Below, piece by piece: positions 15,613-23,519 of a stretch of DNA of 64,000 nt. The stretch's first letter is position 1. The number at the start of each line of letters is the position of its first letter. Source of the stretch: Chitinophagaceae bacterium (GTDB lineage: Bacteria; Bacteroidota; Bacteroidia; Chitinophagales; Chitinophagaceae); the NCBI GenBank assembly GCA_016719015.1, contig JADKAZ010000001.1, positions 1,302,001 through 1,366,000 on the forward strand, read 5' to 3'. The notes under the pieces were generated by a model, which saw nothing but the letters and a program-made list of their open reading frames with translations, had not been told where the DNA came from and made no database searches. The position numbers and the translations under genes were made by a program.

Positions 15613-16956
15613 TTAATAATTGTTGCGGATGCCCTGCAAAAATTTCTCCACCGCCCTTCTTACTTCTGTTGCAGAAGCCTGGTGATTATTTACTAAGGTG
15701 GAAAAAATAAGCAGCTTTCTTTTTTTGGTATATAAGAAACCACTGAAAGCCACAACGCCGGATAGTGTTCCTGTTTTACCATAGATATAACCGCTGTCGG
15801 TTTTGTAGTAACTGCTGATAGTTCCTTCACCGCCGGTGGGCAGAATGACTTTGATACGTTCCATACCAAATTCATTCTTCATTTTATTGAGAATGGCAAC
15901 AAAATCCTGTGGGGTAAATAAATTATAACGGCTGAGACCGGAACCATCCACCCATCTTGGTTTTTGAGGGAGGTCTTTGAAATCTGTTTTTAATAAGGTG
16001 TCAATAATTTTTGCGTCGTTCATTACTCCCAGTCTTTCATTGCTGACCATTAATAAGGATTGCTCTGCAAAAAAATTATCGCTGCGGTGCATCATTGGTT
16101 TGAGCAGGGAGTCGGTGGGTTGGGAATGAATTGGATTTAAATTAGGTGCATAACTGTGCTGACCAGACCATACAAATACTTTTTTTCCAATTGGTTCTTC
16201 AAGTAATTCTATCGTTGTTTGAATGCCATTTGTTGCGAAAGGGACGAACTGTTCTTTCTTTTTTTCTTTTCCCTGATTCAATATGTAAGTGTTAGTTCCA
16301 ATATCTCTGACAACATTAAAGTTTTTATTATTTTCATCAGAACTGAAATTGACGATCCAGTTTACTTCCGGATAAGAATAAATAAAAGGTGGTTTTGTGC
16401 TATCATCAATTTCCTGAACCCACTTAATAATATTTCCATAGATAGGCATCGGGCTTCTTTCATTCATGTAGCTTTCATTGTAATCATTCCATGACCATCC
16501 TGAACCTAGTGCATCTTCCTCCCAGTTATTTGCATTTATAATAATACTCTTCTTTTGTTTTTTTAGAAATTCGATTAGTGGTTGATTTTTGAAATCAGGA
16601 TGTAACACCGTAGGATCTCCCTTCGGAATAATTACAATTGATGTGTCAGTTTCATCTACCAAAGCACTGGTCAAACTATCTCCCAAATATTTCATCGCTG
16701 CATAGCAAGTCGGTAGTTTAGTATTACTGGCCGGAACGAAATATTTATCGCTCTGGTAATTGTATAAGTATTTATCAGCAGCCGGATCAAAAATGCTGAT
16801 ACCGACATGCGCCGCTTGTAGGGCTTTTGTATCCAGCACATCTTCTTTTGCGGATTTCCCTATTTGTTTTTCGATGGAACAAGAGGTGAAGAGAGTTAAG
16901 AGTGCAGAGTTTAGAATTAAGAGTTGTCTAAACTTATTTGCAATTTTTGATTTCAT
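15613..16956 (-). CDS. dacB: D-alanyl-D-alanine carboxypeptidase/endopeptidase, PBP4 (DacB) family lipoprotein
   Basis: The enzyme trims or cleaves peptidoglycan stem peptides and cross-links. The 447 residues carry SNTK (S77, K80) in FVPASNTKLP, the SxN-type motif SGLSRYN and KTG in YGKTGTLSG, in the order expected for the S13 family. The N-terminus has a lipobox LFTSC (C26), so it is membrane-anchored instead of periplasmic-soluble as E. coli PBP4 is. Part of the signal peptide (codons for LILNSALLTLF) is written in repeat-like DNA. Confidence 0.93.
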   Translation of the reverse strand: MKSKIANKFRQLLILNSALLTLFTSCSIEKQIGKSAKEDVLDTKALQAAHVGISIFDPAADKYLYNYQSDKYFVPASNTKLPTCYAAMKYLGDSLTSALVDETDTSIVIIPKGDPTVLHPDFKNQPLIEFLKKQKKSIIINANNWEEDALGSGWSWNDYNESYMNERSPMPIYGNIIKWVQEIDDSTKPPFIYSYPEVNWIVNFSSDENNKNFNVVRDIGTNTYILNQGKEKKKEQFVPFATNGIQTTIELLEEPIGKKVFVWSGQHSYAPNLNPIHSQPTDSLLKPMMHRSDNFFAEQSLLMVSNERLGVMNDAKIIDTLLKTDFKDLPQKPRWVDGSGLSRYNLFTPQDFVAILNKMKNEFGMERIKVILPTGGEGTISSYYKTDSGYIYGKTGTLSGVVAFSGFLYTKKRKLLIFSTLVNNHQASATEVRRAVEKFLQGIRNNY

Positions 16957-16985
16957 ATAATCCTAAACTTTTAACTCTTAATTCT
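16913..16985. repeat. Inverted repeat spanning the dacB start
   Basis: AGAATTAAGAGTT (16913-16925, inside the dacB signal-peptide codons) is an exact inverted copy of AACTCTTAATTCT (16973-16985, in the gap before dacB, touching the Gfo/Idh stop codon). The dacB ATG (16954-16956) lies in the loop. Either a palindromic element inserted next to dacB, or the gene start was recruited into one. Confidence 0.55.
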
Positions 16986-18034
16986 TAACTGAATTTAATA
17001 ATTTTTCCTTCTTTCATACTTTCCAATGCTGCTTCAATGATCCTTGTATTCTTAATGCCATCTTCCGCCGGAACAGGATTAGGGCCTTGCCCGGATAATG
17101 CTTTATAGACATCATCATAATAGCCCATATAGTTGCCTGGAGAAGAAGTTGTTTCTTTTCGAATGACTTCACCATTTATTTCTGTGTGCAATAATCCATC
17201 CGGTGAGGAAGGTGCGGGGCACCAGCTTTCTAATGATGGTTTTGTTCCGGCAAGTAATTGTTGCTCCTGCATATCAGAACGTTGCTGTAAAAAACTTCCT
17301 TTCATTCCATGCAATACATATGCATAGGTTGATTCCCTGGCAATAACCGTAGCTTTTAATCTTACTCTTAACCTGTCATAATAAAACAGCAGTTCAAAAT
17401 AATCCGGCACAGCCACATCATCTCTCATTTTTATTAAGTCGGCAAATAACGCATTGGGAAAGCCAAATAACTGGATGGCCTGGTCAACCAGATGTGGCGA
17501 CAGATCAAATAAATTACCGGCACCGGGCATTGCGCCTTCTTTATGTTGTTTACCCCCAAAGGCTGGCCGGTAACGATCGTAGCGAATTTCCACTTCTCTT
17601 ATTTCACCCAATAAATTTTGCTCCACTACATTTTTCACTGCTCTGTAATCACCATCATAACGACGGTTTTGATATACACTCAGAAACAAATTATTTGTTG
17701 AAGCCAATGCAGTTAATTCTTCTGCTTCTTTTACGGTAATAGCAAATGGTTTTTCAATCACCATATTCTTACCCGACTCCAATACCAGCTTCGCCTGTTC
17801 AAAATGTAAATGCGTTGGTGTATTCACCACAATCAACTCCAGCTCTTTATCAGCACACAATTCTTCTACCGAACGATACAATTTTGCATTGGGATATCTT
17901 TCTTTTGAATCGTTGTTATGTCTTTCTACAATGGCTGCTAATTCAAATCCCGGATGTGCGTCGATAAATGGAGCATGAAAGAGTTTGCCACTCATGCCAT
18001 AGGAACATATTCCTGTACGAATAACCACCCCCAT
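16985..18034 (-). CDS. Gfo/Idh/MocA family oxidoreductase
   Basis: The protein has 349 residues with an N-terminal Rossmann fold (RTGICSYGMSGKLFHAPFI in place of the usual GxGxxG), the conserved VVNTPTHLHFEQA segment and the catalytic-lysine motif EKPFA, followed by the C-terminal alpha/beta substrate domain. The family oxidises or reduces sugars, inositols and related compounds with NAD(P). The substrate cannot be read from sequence. It lies directly upstream of dacB in transcription order, 28 bp apart. Confidence 0.9.
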   Translation of the reverse strand: MGVVIRTGICSYGMSGKLFHAPFIDAHPGFELAAIVERHNNDSKERYPNAKLYRSVEELCADKELELIVVNTPTHLHFEQAKLVLESGKNMVIEKPFAITVKEAEELTALASTNNLFLSVYQNRRYDGDYRAVKNVVEQNLLGEIREVEIRYDRYRPAFGGKQHKEGAMPGAGNLFDLSPHLVDQAIQLFGFPNALFADLIKMRDDVAVPDYFELLFYYDRLRVRLKATVIARESTYAYVLHGMKGSFLQQRSDMQEQQLLAGTKPSLESWCPAPSSPDGLLHTEINGEVIRKETTSSPGNYMGYYDDVYKALSGQGPNPVPAEDGIKNTRIIEAALESMKEGKIIKFS

Positions 18035-18064
18035 AAATAGTTTATTTATTAGAATTTTCCTACA

Positions 18065-18194
18065 CCCCTAAAGGGGAGGTTTAGTATTTCCTTATATATA
18101 AAAATCAAAATTATCTTTTGCGAATACCTACACTTTTCTTTCAAGTGTTTTGCGAAAAGAGATGAAACCTTGACCTAAGTCTCCCCTTTAGGGG
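18065..18194. repeat. CCCCTAAAGGGGAG inverted pair
   Basis: CCCCTAAAGGGGAG (18065-18078) and its exact inverse CTCCCCTTTAGGGG (18181-18194) flank about 100 bp of AT-rich DNA between two minus-strand genes. Each arm is itself a small palindrome. A related word, CCTCCCTAAAGGGAAGG, recurs at 58801-58817, so this is a dispersed family. Confidence 0.65.
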
Positions 18195-18205
18195 GACAGG
18201 GGGCA

Positions 18206-19339
18206 TTACCCTCTCTCCTGTGCCCGCAACCATCTTTCCGGTATTTCATTACTGCTGGCCAGTAAATAATCTTTATAACTGCAGGCGATGAATTTTTTAT
18301 CGGGCAATTGCATCCACCAACGTCCGGTTTTTTTGCTTTGCAGAAAAGTGGTTTCCACTTCTGCAAATGTCATGTAGTATTCATTGAACGAATCTTTTTC
18401 GTCCAGTGCAGCTTCCCGGCGGCTGCGGCTGCGGCCATCCAGTACATACCAAAGCATATGGCTGATCTGTTTTGCGGTCAACTCGTCTTTATCATGCTGG
18501 GCATCGTATCCATAAATACCAATACTGTTAACGTTGGGGCTCATCCCGGCATATTGCAGCAGCACACAGGCTTCTTCACCATTTAAACCATTAGGAGAAA
18601 CTGTATTGGCGGGTGCATAAGCACTGGCAATGGCGGTTATGTCGAAGCTAAACAGGCTGCTGTTGCGGATGACCGGTTCCATTTCATCAATATTTTCCTT
18701 TACACTCCCGACACGGTAGCAATCAAAACGTAGCTTGTCCATTGTTTCCAGCATTCTTGGATGTACATAATAACTCTGAAAAGCAATATGATTGTAGTGG
18801 CGGATAAAATTGGGTTCGCCTGTCAGCATTTCCATCAGGAAATTCTCATGGCGGAAAGGAGATTCGAGATTCAGATCAATCAATGCATCCACACAACTGG
18901 CTTCAATCAGTTTTTTATTTTCTGCATAGGCATGGTATTGTGATAAGGTGAGGTCATGTGAACCGCCGAGAATAATAACTGTCTTACCATCATTCATCAG
19001 TTCCTGCACGACTGTTTTTAAGGCCGCATAAGAATCGGTATACAAAGAGCCCACTTTAATATTACCTACATCTGCGATCTTAATATCCTGGTGCCAGTAA
19101 TACAAAGAATAAAAATGACGGCGAATGATATCCGGAGCCTCACTATGTCCATGTATCAATCCACTGCCCCGCTGTTCGCCACAACCCACAATCACTATCT
19201 GTGCCTCATCAAGGTCAGGAAATTCTTCGCTGTACACAGCAATGGTTTTTCCCAACTGGCCTTCTTTATAGCCTTCATCATGAGAAATTTCATGCAGGTT
19301 GACGGGTGATAAGAAGTCAGAAATATTAAGATGATCCAT
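18206..19339 (-). CDS. Arginase/formimidoylglutamase-fold protein with altered metal site
   Basis: The 377 residues have the ureohydrolase fold in order, but the metal-binding motifs differ from active arginases. GGDHS is GGSHD (125-129), DAHxD is DALID (151-155) and SxDxDxxDP is SFDITAIAS (231-239), so several expected Mn ligands (His in the second motif, Asp at T235) are missing. Bacteroidota commonly carry such proteins annotated as formimidoylglutamase. No hut genes lie nearby, so histidine catabolism is not supported. It is divergent from pheS. TAGCTTTG ends 5 bp before the ATG, which confirms the start. Confidence 0.8.
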   Translation of the reverse strand: MDHLNISDFLSPVNLHEISHDEGYKEGQLGKTIAVYSEEFPDLDEAQIVIVGCGEQRGSGLIHGHSEAPDIIRRHFYSLYYWHQDIKIADVGNIKVGSLYTDSYAALKTVVQELMNDGKTVIILGGSHDLTLSQYHAYAENKKLIEASCVDALIDLNLESPFRHENFLMEMLTGEPNFIRHYNHIAFQSYYVHPRMLETMDKLRFDCYRVGSVKENIDEMEPVIRNSSLFSFDITAIASAYAPANTVSPNGLNGEEACVLLQYAGMSPNVNSIGIYGYDAQHDKDELTAKQISHMLWYVLDGRSRSRREAALDEKDSFNEYYMTFAEVETTFLQSKKTGRWWMQLPDKKFIACSYKDYLLASSNEIPERWLRAQERG

Positions 19340-19344
19340 GGATA

Positions 19345-19352
19345 CAAAGCTA
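19345..19352 (-). promoter_or_regulatory. TAnnTTTG -7 box of the arginase-fold gene
   Basis: On the minus strand TAGCTTTG is followed by TATCC and then ATG, predicting a leaderless or near-leaderless transcript. Confidence 0.55.
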
Positions 19353-19424
19353 AGCGTTTAAAGGAGGAAAAAGAGGCAAGGAGATAGACCTCTTTCCCGC
19401 CTTTTCTCATTTCCCCCCTTAGCT

Positions 19425-19432
19425 TATCTTTG
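19425..19432 (+). promoter_or_regulatory. TAnnTTTG -7 box of pheS
   Basis: TATCTTTG ends 7 bp before the pheS ATG at 19440, so the leader would be 0-2 nt. It forms a divergent promoter pair with 19345-19352. Confidence 0.55.
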
Positions 19433-19439
19433 CCGCCTT

Positions 19440-20471
19440 ATGGAACAATTGCTGAATAAAATTGAGGTGTACAAGAATGAAATCAATGCCTTTTCTGTTT
19501 CGGATACAACTACTGTTGAAGAATTCAGGATAAAATGGCTGGGCACAAAAGGTATTGTGAAAGAGATCATGGGTGAAATGAAAAATGTGGCGCCTGATAA
19601 AAAGAAAGAAGCCGGGCAATTGCTGAATGAGTTCAAACAATTTGTTGAAGGAAAATATGATGAGCTGAAGGGCTCTGCTGATAATGGCCAACAATCAACG
19701 GCTAATACAATAGACCTGAGTCTGCCTGGCGATCCATTACCGCTGGGCTCAAGACATCCTGTTGTGTTAATGAGGAACAGGATCGTTTCTATTTTTCAGC
19801 GTCTTGGTTTTGCAGTAGCAGAAGGCCCGGAGATAGAAGATGACTGGCACAATTTCGGTGCCTTGAATTTACCGGAGCATCATCCGGCAAGAGATATGCA
19901 GGACACTTTTTATGTGCAGCAAAATCCTGATTGGGTATTGCGTACCCATACCAGCAGTGTGCAGATACGGGAAATGGAAAAAGGTAAGTTGCCTATTCGT
20001 ATGCTGATGCCGGGTCGTGTGTACAGAAACGAAACCGTGAGTGCAAGAAGTCATTGTTTCTTTCACCAGGTGGAAGGATTATATATTGATGAAAATGTTT
20101 CCTTTGCTGATTTGAAGCAGACGCTTTATTTCTTTGTAAAAGAAATGTATGGCAAGGATGTTAAGGTTCGTTTCCGCCCTTCTTATTTTCCTTTTACAGA
20201 ACCCAGTGCAGAAATGGATGTGACTTGTTTTATCTGTGGTGGCAGCGGTTGTAATATTTGTAAAAAAACAGGATGGGTGGAAATTCTGGGTTGCGGCATG
20301 GTGCATCCGAATGTCTTATCCAATTGCGGTATTGATCCAAACAAATACACCGGCTTTGCCTTCGGCATGGGTATCGAACGGCCGGCTATGTTAAAATATG
20401 GAGTTAATGATCTGCGGTTATTCAGCGAAAATGATGTACGGTTTTTGAAACAGTTTACTTCAGCGATATAA
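19440..20471 (+). CDS. pheS: Phenylalanine-tRNA ligase alpha subunit
   Basis: This is the catalytic subunit of the alpha2-beta2 enzyme that charges tRNA-Phe. The 343 residues comprise an N-terminal coiled coil (about 1-90), a short linker (SADNGQQSTANTID) and the class II core: motif 2 around TSSVQIREM, the cysteine-rich loop CFICGGSGCNICKKTGW and motif 3 GMGIERPAML. pheT is not adjacent, so the beta subunit is encoded elsewhere. The gene is monocistronic and ends in a strong terminator. Confidence 0.97.
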   Translation: MEQLLNKIEVYKNEINAFSVSDTTTVEEFRIKWLGTKGIVKEIMGEMKNVAPDKKKEAGQLLNEFKQFVEGKYDELKGSADNGQQSTANTIDLSLPGDPLPLGSRHPVVLMRNRIVSIFQRLGFAVAEGPEIEDDWHNFGALNLPEHHPARDMQDTFYVQQNPDWVLRTHTSSVQIREMEKGKLPIRMLMPGRVYRNETVSARSHCFFHQVEGLYIDENVSFADLKQTLYFFVKEMYGKDVKVRFRPSYFPFTEPSAEMDVTCFICGGSGCNICKKTGWVEILGCGMVHPNVLSNCGIDPNKYTGFAFGMGIERPAMLKYGVNDLRLFSENDVRFLKQFTSAI

Positions 20472-20500
20472 AAAAGGCCGCTTTTGCAAGCGGCCTTTTT
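20471..20500 (+). terminator. Bidirectional terminator of pheS
   Basis: AAAAAGGCCGCTT pairs with AAGCGGCCTTTTT around TTGC, perfect over 13 bp, with T- and A-runs on either side. It also serves the convergent membrane-protein gene. Confidence 0.92.
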
Positions 20501-20511
20501 AGTTATTTTAT

Positions 20512-20898
20512 TTACGCTTTTCTAGGGTTATAAAGCACAAGCAGCACTGAGGCAGCAAGGCTGAGCCAGTAACCAAGTCCTAACATTTTAATTAATTGAC
20601 CAATATCCGCCCCTTCAATAAGTGTACGGATTACCAGATACAATACTCCTATAAGAGCCAAAAGGGCCAGCACTCCTCTTGATGGAGTATAATTCTCGCC
20701 ATTAGCAGCTCCTACCAATAAAAGCAAACCGGCAATCGGAGCAAGCAGGAGTACATATTTATCTGCTTTACCTCCTCCCTTAATTAATTCGAAACCGCTA
20801 ACGCCGGTAGTACTAAAAAGATCTGTACTTATGTAAGGTAGAAAGAAACCGGCAATCAATATGACCGCCAAAATTAATGTTACAGTTTTTCTGTCCAT
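20512..20898 (-). CDS. Small four-helix membrane protein, unknown function
   Basis: The 128-residue protein starts MDRKTVTLILAVILIAGFFL. An upstream in-frame Met at 20943 would add 15 residues and is not favoured. Four hydrophobic segments are visible at about 6-21, 48-65, 75-92 and 105-123, separated by short loops. No family motif is recognised. It lies just downstream of another small membrane protein on the same strand that shares the pattern of hydrophobic segments around a pair of Gly-rich loops, so the two may be paralogues or partners. Confidence 0.7.
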   Translation of the reverse strand: MDRKTVTLILAVILIAGFFLPYISTDLFSTTGVSGFELIKGGGKADKYVLLLAPIAGLLLLVGAANGENYTPSRGVLALLALIGVLYLVIRTLIEGADIGQLIKMLGLGYWLSLAASVLLVLYNPRKA

Positions 20899-20943
20899 GT
20901 TGGTTGGTTTTAATTGTGAGTTAATATATAATTGATTAAACAA

Positions 20944-21603
20944 TTACTTTTTTGCCGACATCCGTTTGTAGCAGAAAAAAGCCGCTGCCAGAAAAGCCAG
21001 GATCGAAATATAAAACCACGGGGTAAAGTCAACACTGATATTCATCTTATCAGACAAGTCACTCATCTTATCCCCTATTTTATCAATAGTGTTTCCGACA
21101 TCATTATCCGGCGTTTTATCACTAACATCCGGTATATCCATCTTTACTTTCTTTTTAAGGTCCAGCATCATGCCTATCATGGCGCCTGCAGAAGCAATTC
21201 CGGTAACCATCGCTCCACCTATTGCAGCCTTTGCATTAGTAAACGATAACAATAATCCCAACACACCCAACCCCAAGGCAATTAAAGCATACAGGTTGGG
21301 ATCTTTTTTATCCGTATTAGTAGTTGTTTTTGTAATAGCATTATCAACTTTATCTGTTTTTACATCATTCAGGTAAGAATTATCCGAACTGTTGTTCTTC
21401 ATTTTAAAACCCGTGGCCAGTTGAATACCACTTACCTGCTGCAATGACATACTATTACACTTGATATCAACAAAAGGCATAAAAAACAGCAACACGGCTA
21501 CAACAAAAGCTATCGAGGAAGGAATTTTGGTTCCAAACATTCCCGGGGTTGGTGCAGCTGGTACATATGTTGTTACGGGTGTAGTTGGTTGGTTAGTATC
21601 CAT
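20944..21603 (-). CDS. Membrane protein of unknown function
   Basis: The 219-residue protein has a Pro/Thr-rich cytosolic N-terminus (PTTPVTTYVPAAPTPG), hydrophobic segments at about 30-45, 105-122, 128-147 and 194-210, and two polar Asp/Lys/Asn-rich loops. The second (DKIGDKMSDLSDKM) is amphipathic. No catalytic motif or named domain is recognised. It forms a two-gene unit with the membrane protein downstream. Confidence 0.7.
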   Translation of the reverse strand: MDTNQPTTPVTTYVPAAPTPGMFGTKIPSSIAFVVAVLLFFMPFVDIKCNSMSLQQVSGIQLATGFKMKNNSSDNSYLNDVKTDKVDNAITKTTTNTDKKDPNLYALIALGLGVLGLLLSFTNAKAAIGGAMVTGIASAGAMIGMMLDLKKKVKMDIPDVSDKTPDNDVGNTIDKIGDKMSDLSDKMNISVDFTPWFYISILAFLAAAFFCYKRMSAKK

Positions 21604-21650
21604 GTCAAATTTTTGTTTAAGATAAGAAAATTCAGAAACCCGTAATATGA

Positions 21651-22532
21651 TTATTTACCTATTATGAACTTAGCTCCGGCTTCTGTAGTGAAGTACGCAA
21701 AATCATGCAGTCCCTGCTGTAGCCGAAAGATATAAATTTTCCTTTTCACCTTCTTTTCAAGGCTGAATCTCAGCAAGGTGGGCCGGTCACCATTATTTCT
21801 ATATCCTGAATAACCAGCCGCATAAGCTTGTAAACGTATGTTGTTGCGGTTCCACTCAAAACCACTTCCAAAAAGGATAGCATCATCCTGCCGGTATTTC
21901 TCGCTATTGGTTTGCCACACAAAAAACCCGGCCATTCCAATCCATTTCCAGTTCGTTTTCTTTATTGGAATGCCCCAACCTGCATCAATCCAGTATCCAG
22001 GCACATCCCCATATCTTGCCAAAGAAAGTAAACCCCCGGAAGGCATCCGGAAACCAAATCTCACCGCCAGCTGTAGCTTGTCTCTTTTTTGTTGGAAAAT
22101 ATGAAAGGTAGTATTTGCAATTACATCACCCACCGCCTGCTTTTTATAATAGTCAAGGTAAAAAACCTTTCTTTCTGTTTTCTTTTCATGCGATAGCTGA
22201 AATTGTTCATAAGGTACAAACTGCACATCTACTGAAATAGTATTATTCTTAGTTGTATAGTTTCCATACAGGGTCAGGTTCTGTGTGTTATCCCCTTTTG
22301 AAAAATGGGCGTTAGCTGTTATGCCAAGAGAAATAACACTGTCAATACTTCCATTGTTAATAGCGGGGACAGAAAGTGCATTAGGACCCATATACTTTGG
22401 TGTGATCATAATGTACTTTGACCAATGTGTATGACCATCCCAATTCACATTGTTATTCCACCAGATATCAGACTGGCTAAAACACAATACCGGAAATAGC
22501 AATATAATCGTCAGCAGCAACCGGTATCGCAT
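21651..22532 (-). CDS. Outer-membrane beta-barrel protein, uncharacterised
   Basis: The 293-residue protein has a signal peptide (MRYRLLLTIILLFPVLCFSQ), many alternating hydrophobic/aromatic beta strands and a strand at the C-terminus ending AGAKFIIGK, as for an integral barrel. Start 22532 is chosen because a TATCTTTA box (22549-22556 on the minus strand) puts transcription start near 22541, downstream of the alternative Met at 22544. Function is unknown. Confidence 0.75.
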   Translation of the reverse strand: MRYRLLLTIILLFPVLCFSQSDIWWNNNVNWDGHTHWSKYIMITPKYMGPNALSVPAINNGSIDSVISLGITANAHFSKGDNTQNLTLYGNYTTKNNTISVDVQFVPYEQFQLSHEKKTERKVFYLDYYKKQAVGDVIANTTFHIFQQKRDKLQLAVRFGFRMPSGGLLSLARYGDVPGYWIDAGWGIPIKKTNWKWIGMAGFFVWQTNSEKYRQDDAILFGSGFEWNRNNIRLQAYAAGYSGYRNNGDRPTLLRFSLEKKVKRKIYIFRLQQGLHDFAYFTTEAGAKFIIGK

Positions 22533-22652
22533 AAGGGGTAACACAATTTTAAAGATACTATTTGCATAGCCACAATTATAAGAATATTTTCGGTCTGTTG
22601 CTGCAGAGCTTACCCGGTAATAGTATCTTTATCCTTTTCAAACAACAGCTAC

Positions 22653-23498
22653 ATGATTATTAATACGATTTGTGTTTGCGGTGCAGGAACAATGGGTAGC
22701 GGAATTGCCCAGGCAGCTGCACAATCTGGTTTTTACACACTGGTATACGAACTAAACCCTGCTGTACTTGAAACGTCCAAAAAAAATATCGAAAAGAATT
22801 TACAATCCCTGGTTGAAAAAGGAAAGATAACCGTTGAAAAAAAGGAAAAGACGCAGCAGTTAATTCATTTTACCGATGATATTCAAACCTGCCTTGCCGA
22901 TGTTTTTATTGAAGCCATTATTGAAAAGCCGGAAATAAAGATCGCCTTGTTTAACCAGTTGGCAGAGTTGAATCACAGTGAATCCATTTTTGCAACGAAC
23001 ACCTCATCTTTATCGGTTTCAAAAATTGCATCCGGGATTATGAGTCCGCAACGGGTGATTGGTATGCACTTTTTTAATCCAGCCACGATAATGAAACTGG
23101 TGGAGGTAGTAAATACGGAATTTACCAATGCCCAAACCACCGAAACCGTTATTGAGCTGGCGAAGCAAATGGGAAAAGTACCAGTTCTTTGCAAAGACTC
23201 TCCCGGTTTTATTGTCAACAGGGTAGCCAGGCCATACTATATAGAATCCCTTCGGTTGGTAGAAGAAAAAACTACAGATTTTTCGCAGGCAGATAAACTA
23301 TTGGAAGCGATCGGGTTTAAAATGGGACCATTCAAATTGATGGATTTGATTGGCAACGACATTAACTATGCTGTAAGTTGTTCTGTATATGAACAAATGA
23401 ACAACCCGGAACGATTAAAACCATCCTATATACAAAAAGAAAAAGTGGATAGCGGGCAACTTGGAAAAAAATCCGGAGAAGGTTATTACAAATATTAA
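22653..23498 (+). CDS. 3-hydroxyacyl-CoA (3-hydroxybutyryl-CoA) dehydrogenase
   Basis: The enzyme oxidises (S)-3-hydroxyacyl-CoA to 3-oxoacyl-CoA with NAD, in fatty-acid degradation or butyrate-type metabolism. The 281 residues show the Rossmann motif CGAGTMGSG, the catalytic His in GMHFFNPA, the ATNTSSLSVSKIA segment and the C-terminal GEGYYKY. Length is that of the stand-alone single-domain enzyme. It is followed 21 bp later by an epimerase on the same strand, probably co-transcribed. Confidence 0.95.
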   Translation: MIINTICVCGAGTMGSGIAQAAAQSGFYTLVYELNPAVLETSKKNIEKNLQSLVEKGKITVEKKEKTQQLIHFTDDIQTCLADVFIEAIIEKPEIKIALFNQLAELNHSESIFATNTSSLSVSKIASGIMSPQRVIGMHFFNPATIMKLVEVVNTEFTNAQTTETVIELAKQMGKVPVLCKDSPGFIVNRVARPYYIESLRLVEEKTTDFSQADKLLEAIGFKMGPFKLMDLIGNDINYAVSCSVYEQMNNPERLKPSYIQKEKVDSGQLGKKSGEGYYKY

Positions 23499-23519
23499 AT
23501 CCTGACTTAAAAATATTCA

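Noticed and set aside
19683..19715. Repeat-derived linker in pheS (CAACAATCAACGG)
   Set aside because: Resembles the repeat words but is too short and degenerate to support.
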